64,000 nt of DNA from Dyadobacter linearis (GTDB taxonomy: Bacteria; Bacteroidota; Bacteroidia; Cytophagales; Spirosomataceae). Positions 15,643 to 25,061 of this stretch are shown here, in pieces; position 1 is the stretch's first letter; every line of letters starts with the position of its first letter. The notes under the pieces are model-generated. The model saw only the letters and a program-made list of their open reading frames with translations. It was not told the DNA's origin and made no database searches. The translations under genes were made by a program, and so were the position numbers. The stretch lies in NCBI RefSeq assembly GCF_907165045.1, contig NZ_CAJRAU010000003.1, positions 1 to 64,000 of the forward strand, in the 5' to 3' direction.

Positions 15643-17505
15643 ATGTCCCAAAACACCAAAAGCGAAAATCTGCGTCCCTGGCTTATTTTCTTCATCATTT
15701 TAGTAGCAGGTCTCGCTTTAAGATTTTACCGTCTCGATCGGTTCAGCATTTTTTTCGACGAGAAAAGTACAATGGTGGTCAGCCAGGGTATTGTGCTCGA
15801 AGGGGCAAATCAAAAAGAAGTTTATTCCACACAAAGGCTGGCGGTTAAAGAATTCTGGGAAGCGCCGAAGCTGGATTACAAGCCGCCTGTCGGCGTGATC
15901 AGATCATTCACCTACGAAGAGATACCGACACTGCGCCCATTCACGCCGGCCGAATTTTGGGCGCCCAAAAGTATTCAGGATTATTACGACGCAATCACCC
16001 GCAGCGATATCGGCAATAGCCCCTTTTACTATATTCTCCTGCATTTGTGGATGGACATTTTTGGTCTGTCTGATTTTTCCGCGCGTGCGCTTTCGGTGGT
16101 TTTCAGTACGATGATCATCGCGCTCACTTTTCTGTTTGGGAAAAGATTTTTTAGTGTAAATACTGGTTTGATCGCCGCTGGTATTGTGGCAGTTGAGCCG
16201 TTTTTTGTAGCATATAGTCACCAGGCGCGCAACTACTCGCTTACCTTCTTTCTGACATTGCTCGCTACTTATTTCTTTTTACAAATTATTGAGAATAAGT
16301 ATGATAAACGAAAAACCTTCTGGTTTTACCTCGGCTATATTCTGTCCGCAGGGCTAGGATTACTTTCCCACTTTCTAACCATTTCCGTACTGATTGCGCA
16401 CGCTGCTTATGCATTGTTTTTCCTGCGCAGCATCAAAGGCTGGATCAGAATGGCGATTGCAGCGGTTTTATCACTTTCCGGATTGGCCTGGTGGCTCACT
16501 TTCGGAGGCGGGTACTACACTTTATATACGCTGAAAGACCAGGCGGATCTTTACAAAAGAATGGCCGAAACCGCCCCTTACAACAATCCCTACGGACTGA
16601 TATTGCCGGCAACGCTCCCCAACGTTTTCGAAAGAGCACTGCCTATTTTTACTGATTTAGTGATATTTACGAATGGACTTACCGATGCATTATCCGGAAG
16701 AAGGAATGTAGTATTAGCACTCGCAGTAGGGATTTTACTAATACTGTGGTTCAGATTTAAACACAAAATCAATACACCAGGCTGGCTGATCCACAGGTTG
16801 CCTTTTCTTGTGATTATCGCGGCCGGCTTTTTCTATAATCACCACAAATTACAATTCACGATTTTGTCAATCAGCATTTTTGCGCTTTCATTTATTCCTG
16901 ATATTCATAAACAGGCAAGTCCAGAAAAGCGTAAGAGATTGTGGATGTTGTATTTAATGGGCCTTATCCCAACGTTTTTCCTGATTTTCATGGCATTCCG
17001 GGGAGGGCATACTTATGGTCTTAACCAACGGTACCCGGGTTTCTCTTTTCCTTATGTGATCATATTGCTCAGCCTACTTTTGCAATATTTCCGCAAGCTG
17101 GATATTGAGTTCAAAGTTCTGATTTACGTGTTTCTGCTTATCCAGCTTGGTTTTGTTGGGTTGCGATTACGGGAGTTTTACCAGGATAGGTCGACCAAAT
17201 ACGGCTATTTTGCAAATCCGCGAGAACCGAATCCTTACTATGCTGCGGCTCAGAAGATCAAAAGCACTTACCAGCCCGGCGACACGATCTATTATCCTGC
17301 TGCAAAACTAGTCGCGATGCGTGAGATGGATAAGACTTTCCTGCCCGTTTCCGTTCAGGATGCTCAGCTGACCAACATTTATCTTCCCAAAGATGCACAA
17401 TATGTGCAGGTGCTTGACACGTTGCAGGTTGACCGTATCTGGATCAAAAGGTCCGGTCAGGCTGAGCCTGTTGAAATCGAAAATCTGAAAGGTGTCCGCT
17501 ATTGA
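15643..17505 (+). CDS. GT39/PMT-like membrane glycosyltransferase
   Basis: A 620-residue protein with about eleven to thirteen membrane helices and the GT-C layout of the ArnT/PMT_2 family. D39-E40 in FSIFFDEKST lie in the first periplasmic loop where the family has its catalytic acidic pair. These enzymes use a polyprenyl-phosphate-linked sugar in the periplasm to glycosylate lipids or proteins. It opens the glycan gene block, 124 bp ahead of the split transketolase, and ends in a hairpin that overlaps its stop codon. The acceptor is unknown. Confidence 0.75.
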   Translation: MSQNTKSENLRPWLIFFIILVAGLALRFYRLDRFSIFFDEKSTMVVSQGIVLEGANQKEVYSTQRLAVKEFWEAPKLDYKPPVGVIRSFTYEEIPTLRPFTPAEFWAPKSIQDYYDAITRSDIGNSPFYYILLHLWMDIFGLSDFSARALSVVFSTMIIALTFLFGKRFFSVNTGLIAAGIVAVEPFFVAYSHQARNYSLTFFLTLLATYFFLQIIENKYDKRKTFWFYLGYILSAGLGLLSHFLTISVLIAHAAYALFFLRSIKGWIRMAIAAVLSLSGLAWWLTFGGGYYTLYTLKDQADLYKRMAETAPYNNPYGLILPATLPNVFERALPIFTDLVIFTNGLTDALSGRRNVVLALAVGILLILWFRFKHKINTPGWLIHRLPFLVIIAAGFFYNHHKLQFTILSISIFALSFIPDIHKQASPEKRKRLWMLYLMGLIPTFFLIFMAFRGGHTYGLNQRYPGFSFPYVIILLSLLLQYFRKLDIEFKVLIYVFLLIQLGFVGLRLREFYQDRSTKYGYFANPREPNPYYAAAQKIKSTYQPGDTIYYPAAKLVAMREMDKTFLPVSVQDAQLTNIYLPKDAQYVQVLDTLQVDRIWIKRSGQAEPVEIENLKGVRY

Positions 17506-17523
17506 CCGGCGCTTTCAATAGCG
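17497..17523 (+). terminator. Hairpin over the stop codon of the GT39-like gene
   Basis: A perfect 9-bp stem (CGCTATTGA / TCAATAGCG) with a 9-nt loop includes the TGA stop. No long T run follows. It could attenuate transcription into the transketolase genes or protect the upstream message, so it may set different expression within the cluster. Confidence 0.45.
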
Positions 17524-17629
17524 GGTCTTTACAAAGCCGTCCAATAAGATTTCGTATATTGCGCACTTAAAACACAAGATTTGACCGTTATTTTGTGAGC
17601 AGGTACTTACATTGACATACACAGCACGC

Positions 17630-18457
17630 ATGACCGCAGAAGACATATTCAACGACCCGAGGCAAATAAGCGGGGAGCTTCGCCTGAAAGTTCTGGGTTT
17701 ATACCATAAAGCAAATGCGGGGCACATCGGCTGCTCACTCAGCTGCATCGACCTGATGGTCGCAGTTCTTTTCCTTCAAAAGTCGGCTGACGATACATTT
17801 ATTCTATCGAAAGGACACGCGGCAGCTGCATTATACGCCTGTCTGAATACCTTGGGAGAAATTACCGACGAAGAGCTTGATACCTTTTATCTTGACGGTA
17901 CCACACTTCCAGCCCACCCTGCACCAAGACAATATAAAGGAATTCCATTTGCGACCGGCTCGCTTGGCCACGGCCTTCCTATTGCGACCGGAATCGCGCA
18001 CGCTGCAAAAGTAAGCGGCGAGGATACTTATTCTTTTGCATTACTTTCTGATGGCGAAACAAATGAAGGAACTACCTGGGAAGCAGCGCATTATGCGATT
18101 CAAAACCAGTTGGATAACCTGATTATGATCATTGATAAAAATGGTTTGCAGGGTTTTGGATTTACGGATCAGGTTTTGGGAGAAACGGCTTCTGTTGAAA
18201 AATGGAATGCGATTGGTTTTGAAACGATTGAAATCGACGGTCACGATGTGGCTTCTATCAGTATGGCCATCGACGAATTGAAAACGCATAAAAACGGCCT
18301 ACCAAAGGCTATCATTGCAAATACAGTGAAAGGAAAGGGCGTCTCCTACATGGAAAACAAGTTGGAGTGGCACTATTTGCCAATGAATAAGGATCAATAT
18401 GAGCAGGCAACCCTTGAAGTGAAGGAGCGCTATTTTAATGAATTAACGAATGCTTGA
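17630..18457 (+). CDS. Transketolase, N-terminal (ThDP pyrophosphate-binding) subunit
   Basis: A 275-residue stand-alone copy of the first transketolase domain. It carries NAGHIGCSLSCID, the loop GHAAAALYA and the thiamine-diphosphate motif SDGETNEGTTWEA followed by IMIIDKNGLQGFG (the GDG...N element; here SDG). I prefer the ATG at 17630 over TTG at 17612. Its partner domain is encoded 2 kb downstream (20495-21415), with the epimerase-GT fusion between. The 8-bp overlap with the fusion gene indicates coupled translation. Split transketolases occur in many bacteria. In sugar clusters they may transfer a two-carbon unit rather than serve central metabolism. Confidence 0.88.
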   Translation: MTAEDIFNDPRQISGELRLKVLGLYHKANAGHIGCSLSCIDLMVAVLFLQKSADDTFILSKGHAAAALYACLNTLGEITDEELDTFYLDGTTLPAHPAPRQYKGIPFATGSLGHGLPIATGIAHAAKVSGEDTYSFALLSDGETNEGTTWEAAHYAIQNQLDNLIMIIDKNGLQGFGFTDQVLGETASVEKWNAIGFETIEIDGHDVASISMAIDELKTHKNGLPKAIIANTVKGKGVSYMENKLEWHYLPMNKDQYEQATLEVKERYFNELTNA

Positions 18458-20444
18458 TCATTTACCGGTTTACCGCGAGAAAATTGAGAGTTTAAAAGGT
18501 CCAATTTTCGTCTTCGGGGCCAGCGGCTTTATCGGCGCTAATCTATTTAATGATATTTTCAAGATCCGCAAGGATTGCTATGCATTAACTCACGATGCAA
18601 CCAAAGCTTGGAGATTGAAATTACTCAATGTCCCTTTTGAAAATATTATCCACTGCGATATCCTTTCCAATAACTCCGTTCAGGAGATCTTTGAAAAATA
18701 TAAACCGCAAACCATATTCAATCTGGCAGCTTACGGCGCTTACAGCAAGCAAAGTAACGTCAACCTGACTTATGAAACGAATGTGATCGGGACGGTGAAT
18801 ATCCTGCAAAACTGTACGCCGGAAATGGTTTACATTCACGCAGGAAGCAGCTCCGAATATGGTTTCAATTGTACAGCCCCGAAAGAAACCGACCGCGTCG
18901 AGCCGAACAGCCACTATGCAGTTTCGAAGGTTTCGGCGGCCTATTTGCTGGAATATTATGCCAAAGTAGCTAACCTCAAAACACTGAATCTTAGGTTATA
19001 TTCCATTTACGGATATTGGGAAGAGCCGGACAGGCTGATCCCTAAACTGATTGAAAACGCCCGAAAAAAGCAGCTTCCTTCTCTGGTCTCACCTGATATC
19101 AGCCGGGATTTTGTTTTTATTGAGGATTGCGTGGAGGCGTTTATTGATGCTGCATTGAATATCAGCACAGAAACTGCTGGCAGATCTTATAATATCGCCA
19201 CAGGCAAGAAAACGACGATGGGCGATCTGGTAGAGACCACGCGTTCTACATTCGCTATTTCTCTCCAACCGAAGTGGGGCAGCATGTCTAACCGGAAATG
19301 GGACCTGGCAGAATGGTTTGGCGACCCAAATTCGTTCGAGCAGGATTTTGGCTGGAAGGCGCGAACTTCTCTCGAAACCGGGCTCTCGAAATACAGTCAG
19401 TGGCAGGAAGAAATCCAGTACGAATACAAGGTTATCCCGGCTTTCGAAAACCCAAAACTGAATCCTGTTATCACCGCCATTATTGCGTGTTATAAGGATG
19501 CACAGGCGATACCCTTCATGTACGAGCGCCTTGTGAAAACATTTAACGACCTGAAAGTTCGATACGAGATCATTTTCGTAAACGATAGCTCGCCTGACAA
19601 CCAGGAGGAAGTAATTAATAAAATTTGTGACAAAGACCCGAATGTGGTGGGGATAAGTCACTCGCGGAATTTCGGTTCGCAGTCTGCCTTTTTGAGCGGA
19701 ATGGAAATCTCTACGGGTGATTGTGTGGTGCTGATGGATGGAGATTTACAGGATCCGCCGGAAATCATACCTGCATTCTATGAAAAATGGATGGAAGGAA
19801 ATGATGTGGTTTACGGCGTGCGGGTGCAGCGTGAAATGAAGCCGCACATTCACTTTTTCTACAAGACATTTTACAAAGTGTTCCAGGGACTCAGCTACAT
19901 TCCAATCCCCCGCGACGCTGGTGATTTCTCAATGATCGACAGGAAAGTTGTGAAGGAATTGGTTGATCTGCCTGAAACTGAGCAGTTTTTAAGAGGTCTT
20001 CGCGCCTGGGTTGGTTTCAAGCAGACAGGAGTACCTTATGTGAGACCGGAGCGGATGTTTGGAATTTCCACCAATAACTGGACGAAAAATATCTGGTGGG
20101 CGAAAAAGGCGATTTTCTCATTCAGTTTCGCCCCGCTGGAATTGATGAGCTATGCAGGATTTGCATTAACGGGACTTTCTATTTTAGGAATTATCTGGCA
20201 GATTTTAGCCAAATTCTTCTTCTTCCGGGACACGCCGCACGGAGTGACGACAATTATTGTTCTGATCGTATTCTTTGGCGGATTAACGATCCTCGGCATT
20301 TCGTTTTTAGGAGAATACATTACCAAGATATTTGAAGAAACTAAAAAGCGACCGAAATACATTCGCACCAGAATCCGCCGCGGCGCCAAATCATACAAAA
20401 CCGCAGATGAGATTCGGGCATTAGTGAAGCAATTGAGGAAATAG
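18450..20444 (+). CDS. NAD-dependent epimerase/dehydratase fused to a GT2 glycosyltransferase
   Basis: One uninterrupted 664-codon frame joins two enzymes. Residues about 15-320 are an extended short-chain dehydrogenase acting on nucleotide sugars: NAD loop GASGFIG at 23-29, SSSEYG and the catalytic YAVSK near 155. Residues about 330-560 are a GT-A domain (AIIACYKDA, FVNDSSPD, MDGDLQDPPEIIP). Two C-terminal membrane helices (about 563-620) follow, as in polyprenyl-phosphate glycosyltransferases. The fusion may make a sugar nucleotide and load it on the lipid carrier. It overlaps the transketolase N gene by 8 bp and is followed by the C subunit after 50 bp. Confidence 0.9.
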   Translation: MLDHLPVYREKIESLKGPIFVFGASGFIGANLFNDIFKIRKDCYALTHDATKAWRLKLLNVPFENIIHCDILSNNSVQEIFEKYKPQTIFNLAAYGAYSKQSNVNLTYETNVIGTVNILQNCTPEMVYIHAGSSSEYGFNCTAPKETDRVEPNSHYAVSKVSAAYLLEYYAKVANLKTLNLRLYSIYGYWEEPDRLIPKLIENARKKQLPSLVSPDISRDFVFIEDCVEAFIDAALNISTETAGRSYNIATGKKTTMGDLVETTRSTFAISLQPKWGSMSNRKWDLAEWFGDPNSFEQDFGWKARTSLETGLSKYSQWQEEIQYEYKVIPAFENPKLNPVITAIIACYKDAQAIPFMYERLVKTFNDLKVRYEIIFVNDSSPDNQEEVINKICDKDPNVVGISHSRNFGSQSAFLSGMEISTGDCVVLMDGDLQDPPEIIPAFYEKWMEGNDVVYGVRVQREMKPHIHFFYKTFYKVFQGLSYIPIPRDAGDFSMIDRKVVKELVDLPETEQFLRGLRAWVGFKQTGVPYVRPERMFGISTNNWTKNIWWAKKAIFSFSFAPLELMSYAGFALTGLSILGIIWQILAKFFFFRDTPHGVTTIIVLIVFFGGLTILGISFLGEYITKIFEETKKRPKYIRTRIRRGAKSYKTADEIRALVKQLRK

Positions 20445-20494
20445 TATAATTGCTAGCCAGCAGTTTAAATTAGCAGTTTGATTCATCATCAACA

Positions 20495-21415
20495 ATGAGA
20501 AAAGAATTTTCAAATGCCATGGAACAGTTAGCAGTGGAAGACGATTCTATCGTTTTTATCACTGGCGACCTTGGCTATAATGCACTGGAAAACTTACAGG
20601 CAAAACTCGGTAAACGTTTTATCAATGCAGGCGTTGCCGAGCAGAATATGGTTGGCGTGGCCGCAGGTTTTGCGCATAAAGGTTATAAGGTTTTTTGTTA
20701 CAGCATTGCGCCTTTTATCGTGTACCGATGCCTTGAACAATTCCGGAATGACGTTTGCTTCAATAACTTACCCGTTTTCCTGGTCGGAAACGGCGGTGGT
20801 TACGGATACGGGATCATGGGCAGCAGCCACCATACCATTGAAGATATCGCTTGCCTGAGCGGACAACAGAATGCAAACGTCTGGGTACCTGCGTTTTCCG
20901 ATGAAGTAGAGCAAATTGTTCGACAGATCTCGACAGATGCACGCCCGGCTTATCTGCGTTTGGGCGCTGGAAAAACTACTCCCGAAAACAGCATCGCATC
21001 AGGTTCTTTCAAGATCATTCACAAACCTGAAAATGCGGATATTACCGTTTTCGCATTGGGCCCAATTGCTAACAATGTACTGTCCGCACTTGCGCTTTCC
21101 GAAGAACTTTCGGCTAAAGTAAACGTGGTAACTGCACTGCATTTCCCGTTACATATCACTGACGAACTAGCGGAGCTTATCAAAAATGCACCGGCTATCC
21201 TGGTCGCGGAAGAGCATATCAGCACGGGCGGACTTGCGCAGCAATTGTCTGTTCAGCTGCTGGAAAAAGGTATTCTGCCTCGCGCTTTCAAAAGTCTCAA
21301 AGCAGAAGGTTACCCAAATGCGCGCTACGGAAGCCAAAGTTATCATCAGAAAATCTCGGGCCTTGATCCGGATTCCATTTTGGCACATTTAGGCCAGCTA
21401 ATGATACCGGCATGA
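20495..21415 (+). CDS. Transketolase, C-terminal (pyrimidine-binding) subunit
   Basis: A 306-residue protein with the transketolase pyrimidine-binding domain (about 1-165) and the C-terminal domain (about 185-305). E49 in NAGVAEQNMVGVAAG is the conserved glutamate that activates thiamine. GYGIMGSSHHTIEDIA and PAYLRLG are also typical, as is VAEEHISTGGLAQQ in the C-terminal domain. With the product of 17630-18457 it should form an active heteromeric enzyme. Its stop overlaps the next gene's start by 4 bp (ATGA), placing all these genes in one operon. Confidence 0.88.
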   Translation: MRKEFSNAMEQLAVEDDSIVFITGDLGYNALENLQAKLGKRFINAGVAEQNMVGVAAGFAHKGYKVFCYSIAPFIVYRCLEQFRNDVCFNNLPVFLVGNGGGYGYGIMGSSHHTIEDIACLSGQQNANVWVPAFSDEVEQIVRQISTDARPAYLRLGAGKTTPENSIASGSFKIIHKPENADITVFALGPIANNVLSALALSEELSAKVNVVTALHFPLHITDELAELIKNAPAILVAEEHISTGGLAQQLSVQLLEKGILPRAFKSLKAEGYPNARYGSQSYHQKISGLDPDSILAHLGQLMIPA

Positions 21416-23109
21416 CAAAAAAGGCTTTAACGATCATTCTGAGCCTGATCCTTTTGTTACCGGTCCTCATTTATTTTACGGTCTGGAACTACTACGCTAT
21501 CAATATCCCCAAGTGGGACGACCATACTTTCAAGGCGTTCATCATTGAATTCAGCCAGGCAGCTGACTGGAAAGGTGAATTGCGTGCATTAATGCGGCAG
21601 CACAACGAACACCGTATCGCACTCACCCGGCTGATCAGCTGGCTCGACTTCAAAATTTTCGGTGCATTGAATTACCGGCATTTGATGATCGCAGGAAATG
21701 TACTGCTGCTTGCTGTGATCCCGCTTTGGTATGAGCTGCTGAAAAAGAACAAAAAGCCGCTTTTTGCACTTGTACCCGTTCCGTTTTTATGGCTCACGCT
21801 CGCATTCCATGAGAATATGTTCTGGGGTATGTCGGCGATCCAGAACTTTGGGGTCGTAACATTGACGCTCTGGACGCTTTTTCTTTGTGTAAAACCAAAT
21901 TCGGCGGCATTCATAGCATCGCTCGGCCTGGCTATTGTCACGATCCTGACCAGCGGAAATGGACTGCTGGTACTTCCGCTGGGCGCTTTGCTCCTGTTTC
22001 TTTCAGGAAATCGTAAAAGATTTGCGCTTTGGCTCGCGTGGAGTATTGCGGCAGTTGTCGGTTACTTCTTTACATACCAAAAACCAGAATATAACCCTGA
22101 ATCCAAGGCGACGATTTTCCAGCTTTTCAAAGGGTATATGTCCTTTTTGGGTTCGTTTGCGGAATCCTTCCCGGTCCTCGACCATTCTGGGGTTTGCTTC
22201 TTCCTGGGTATTGTCCTGTTTTTAGTCGCGATTTCGATCGTTTCTACTACCCTATTCAGAATAATCAGGAATAAATACACCAATAAATTTGAGCGCGTAA
22301 CCGACCTGTTTTGTCTGGGTACGGTGCTTTTTATTCTCGGGACAGCACTGATCGTTGTCTATTCGAGAGCCGGTTTTGGCATAGAAACGCTGATTACCAG
22401 CAGGTACAAGATCTATTCGGTGCTCCTTTTGCTCGTAGCATATCTGTATGTAGTGATCCCGATCCGCGGTAGTTTCCTGTCTCCTTATATTACGGCAATC
22501 GTATTTCTGGCGGTTACATTTAATATTTTCAGCTACCATTATCATTTAGTAGAAGCCTACAATCTGAGAAAAATGCTGATCACAGATCAGTTTAACTGGA
22601 CTTTCAAGGACAAAGCGCTGACCTATCCTGCCGACACATCCTTTGCCGCAAATATCATTGAAAAAACACCAGTAATTTATGATAAGTGGCTCTCGCTCAT
22701 TTCAATAGCAGATCGGCAAACCTACGCAGGAAGCTCGCGTGGCCTGGTCGAGCTTTTTGATCAGACAACATTTAAAAAATCACCAAACCAACTTTCGGTT
22801 GAAAACAGCGTTTTCAGCAGTCAGCGTTTGCAGGATAGCGGCGTATATATACTATTGAGTTCCAAAAAACGGTTCTACATTTTCCCTGCCTACCGCAGCC
22901 GGAACAAGAGCCGCAAGGAATTATTTCTTAAACAGTATTATTTTTCAAGAGGCTTTTACGTCGATATTCCTTTCACAGAACCTTTGGAAAAAGGCACTTA
23001 CGACATTGCATTAATCCGGCAGGATGGTGATCGGACAGGTATTCTTTTTAAAAATCAGAAAGTTACCATTGACGGAATTAAGGATAACAACGTTCGGGTA
23101 AACTGGTAA
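21412..23109 (+). CDS. Polytopic membrane protein of a glycan cluster, function unknown
   Basis: A 565-residue protein with about ten to twelve membrane helices in the first 390 residues, and a soluble C-terminal domain (about 395-565). The first outside loop holds KWDDHTFK and HNEHRIALTRLISWLD, acidic and basic residues placed as in GT-C glycosyltransferases. I do not recognise a named family. Given the layout and the ATGA overlap with the transketolase C gene, a polyprenyl-phosphate-sugar-dependent transferase is a fair guess. A flippase or polymerase is possible too. Confidence 0.6.
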   Translation: MTKKALTIILSLILLLPVLIYFTVWNYYAINIPKWDDHTFKAFIIEFSQAADWKGELRALMRQHNEHRIALTRLISWLDFKIFGALNYRHLMIAGNVLLLAVIPLWYELLKKNKKPLFALVPVPFLWLTLAFHENMFWGMSAIQNFGVVTLTLWTLFLCVKPNSAAFIASLGLAIVTILTSGNGLLVLPLGALLLFLSGNRKRFALWLAWSIAAVVGYFFTYQKPEYNPESKATIFQLFKGYMSFLGSFAESFPVLDHSGVCFFLGIVLFLVAISIVSTTLFRIIRNKYTNKFERVTDLFCLGTVLFILGTALIVVYSRAGFGIETLITSRYKIYSVLLLLVAYLYVVIPIRGSFLSPYITAIVFLAVTFNIFSYHYHLVEAYNLRKMLITDQFNWTFKDKALTYPADTSFAANIIEKTPVIYDKWLSLISIADRQTYAGSSRGLVELFDQTTFKKSPNQLSVENSVFSSQRLQDSGVYILLSSKKRFYIFPAYRSRNKSRKELFLKQYYFSRGFYVDIPFTEPLEKGTYDIALIRQDGDRTGILFKNQKVTIDGIKDNNVRVNW

Positions 23110-23111
23110 TC

Positions 23112-24233
23112 ATGCGTACAAATTCGTCGGGACATATTATTCAGCTGGACGGAATCCGTTTCATTGCGATTGCGCTGGTCCTTGTTGAGCATCTTTTTGT
23201 AGAAATTAACTCCGTGCCGGTGGGCGCAACGGGCGTTACCATATTCTTTGTACTGAGTGGATTTTTGATCTCAAGAATTCTCTTAAAAAGCAGGGATAAG
23301 AACATAAATGTACCCGGCGGCTTTGGAAAATATTTGAGTAAGTTCCTCATTAGAAGAACAATACGGATCTTTCCTGTATACTATCTCGTGATCCTGCTGC
23401 TATTCATTTTCAATGTGTCTCCGGTGCGTGAGCAGGTGGGCTGGCTGGCTTTGTACGGGACTAATATCTACATGGCGGTCAACAAGACCTGGATGGGCTC
23501 TATGGACCATTTGTGGTCACTTGCCGTGGAAGAGCAGGTTTATCTGTTTTTCCCTTTCCTGATTTTCTTTGTCCCGAAAAACAAGCTCATTCCCGTATTG
23601 GGAATTATGGGCGTATTGAGCATTCTGTTTCGGCTGTATTATTTCAATGCAAACCAGGAATTTAGTATTGACGATTGGATCGTTACTTACGTAAGTACGC
23701 CTGCGTGCCTGGATTCTTTTGCATTAGGCGGGTTAATGGCGTGGCTGCAGGTTTACAAGAACGATTTTTTTAGTAAGCTTTTTGGAAGAACGTGGCCCGT
23801 CGTATTGGCATTGCTGGCCTGGATTTTGTTACAGGTATGGTCTAAATCGTTCGATAATCGCTTCAATATTTCGTTTGTCGTTTTTGACAGAACAATATCG
23901 TCCATTTTTGGGTTTTTCCTGATAGGACGGGCGGTGATGGGATATAATGGATTAATGGCCGCTTTTCTGGAAAATCCGGTGAGTATTTACCTCGGAAAGA
24001 TCAGTTACGGTTTATACCTCTATCATAATTTCGTCTACAACCATTTCCATAGTGGTCCAATGCATCCAACGGTGCGTTTATTTAACAAGATATATCAATA
24101 TGTACCCGATTTAAAAGGCTCAGTGGCTTTTGAAGCCCTGGTTGTCATGGCCTTAACTGTGGCAGTAGCGTCCCTATCCTGGCATTTTTTTGAAAAGCCG
24201 ATCAATGCATTGAAGGACAGGTACGCAAAGTAA
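23112..24233 (+). CDS. Acyltransferase 3 family membrane protein (OafA/YrhL type)
   Basis: A 373-residue protein with about ten membrane helices. The family signature is clear: QLDGIRFIAIALVLVEH (residues 11-27, R16 and H27 being the expected catalytic-site residues), VLSGFLISRIL near 46 and DHLWSLAVEEQVYLFFP near 135. Such enzymes move acetyl or other acyl groups across the inner membrane onto polysaccharide sugars. It starts 2 bp after the preceding gene, so an O-acyl decoration of the cluster's glycan is likely. The SGNH protein at 27743-28777 may work with it. Confidence 0.88.
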   Translation: MRTNSSGHIIQLDGIRFIAIALVLVEHLFVEINSVPVGATGVTIFFVLSGFLISRILLKSRDKNINVPGGFGKYLSKFLIRRTIRIFPVYYLVILLLFIFNVSPVREQVGWLALYGTNIYMAVNKTWMGSMDHLWSLAVEEQVYLFFPFLIFFVPKNKLIPVLGIMGVLSILFRLYYFNANQEFSIDDWIVTYVSTPACLDSFALGGLMAWLQVYKNDFFSKLFGRTWPVVLALLAWILLQVWSKSFDNRFNISFVVFDRTISSIFGFFLIGRAVMGYNGLMAAFLENPVSIYLGKISYGLYLYHNFVYNHFHSGPMHPTVRLFNKIYQYVPDLKGSVAFEALVVMALTVAVASLSWHFFEKPINALKDRYAK

Positions 24234-24272
24234 ATAATCAATCGGCGTATACCGGTTACAGGCTTTATTTAT

Positions 24273-24280
24273 TAATTTCG
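24273..24280 (+). promoter_or_regulatory. Promoter -7 element candidate before the second GT2
   Basis: TAATTTCG, 7 of 8 matches to TAnnTTTG, lies 27 bp upstream of the ATG at 24307 in the 73-bp gap. An internal promoter could let the last four genes be expressed apart from the first five. Confidence 0.35.
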
Positions 24281-24306
24281 CACAACCATACCAAATAAAA
24301 TTCTGC

Positions 24307-25050
24307 ATGTCATACCGTCTCAGTATAGTAATGCCCGCATACAATGAACAGGATTGTATAGAAAAAGTAGTTTATAATTGGACAGATTTCCTCAAAAAGA
24401 CTTTTCCAAACGACAATACAACCCTGATTGTAATCAACGACGGTTCCAAAGACAATACAAAAGTACTTTTGGATAAACTGGAAAAAGAAGTTTCCAACCT
24501 GACTGTGATCAACCAGAAAAACGGCGGACACGGTAATGCAGTGGTAAATGGTTATCGTAAAGCATTGGAACTGAACTCTGAATATGTTTTTCAGACTGAT
24601 AGCGACGATCAGTTCGTGTCCGACGATTTTAAAAAGTTATGGGAAAAACGCGAGCAATCGCAGTTTATTCTGGGATATCGGGAAGTGCGTCACGATGCAG
24701 GTGTGCGCCTTTTTATTACCAAATTCCTTCGCGGAACGATATCAACGGTGTATGGTACTTTCATTATGGACAGCAATATCCCTTTCCGTCTCATCAAAGG
24801 AAGCTTCCTGCAAAAACTGATGAACCAGTTGCCCAACCCTGAGCCTTTTGCACCCAATATTTTTCTTTCGGTAATGGCGAAAAAGTCGGGTCAGGAATTA
24901 TTTGATATCCCTATTACGCACAAGGACCGAGAAACCGGAACCGTTTCGATCGTGAAATGGAACCTGTGGAAAGTTTGTATCCGAAGCTTCAAGGAACTGT
25001 TGCGTTTTCGTCTCGAACTGAACAAAAAAGTTAGGGCGATACGTGCTTAA
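24307..25050 (+). CDS. GT2 glycosyltransferase, soluble or peripheral
   Basis: A 247-residue GT-A enzyme with IVMPAYNEQDCIEKVV at the N-terminus, VINDGSKDNT near 41 and the metal-binding QTDSDDQF near 96. GHGNAVVNGYRKA near 75 fits the DPM1-like/GT2 group. No strong C-terminal helices are present, unlike the GT2 at 848-1819. It probably adds a sugar to the lipid-linked glycan or makes a polyprenyl-phosphate sugar. It is followed after 11 bp by the DUF3352-like gene. Confidence 0.85.
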   Translation: MSYRLSIVMPAYNEQDCIEKVVYNWTDFLKKTFPNDNTTLIVINDGSKDNTKVLLDKLEKEVSNLTVINQKNGGHGNAVVNGYRKALELNSEYVFQTDSDDQFVSDDFKKLWEKREQSQFILGYREVRHDAGVRLFITKFLRGTISTVYGTFIMDSNIPFRLIKGSFLQKLMNQLPNPEPFAPNIFLSVMAKKSGQELFDIPITHKDRETGTVSIVKWNLWKVCIRSFKELLRFRLELNKKVRAIRA

Positions 25051-25061
25051 CAAATAAGCTG

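Noticed and set aside
19089-19661. Antisense frame under the epimerase-GT fusion
   Set aside because: The fusion frame is fully supported by motifs on the other strand.
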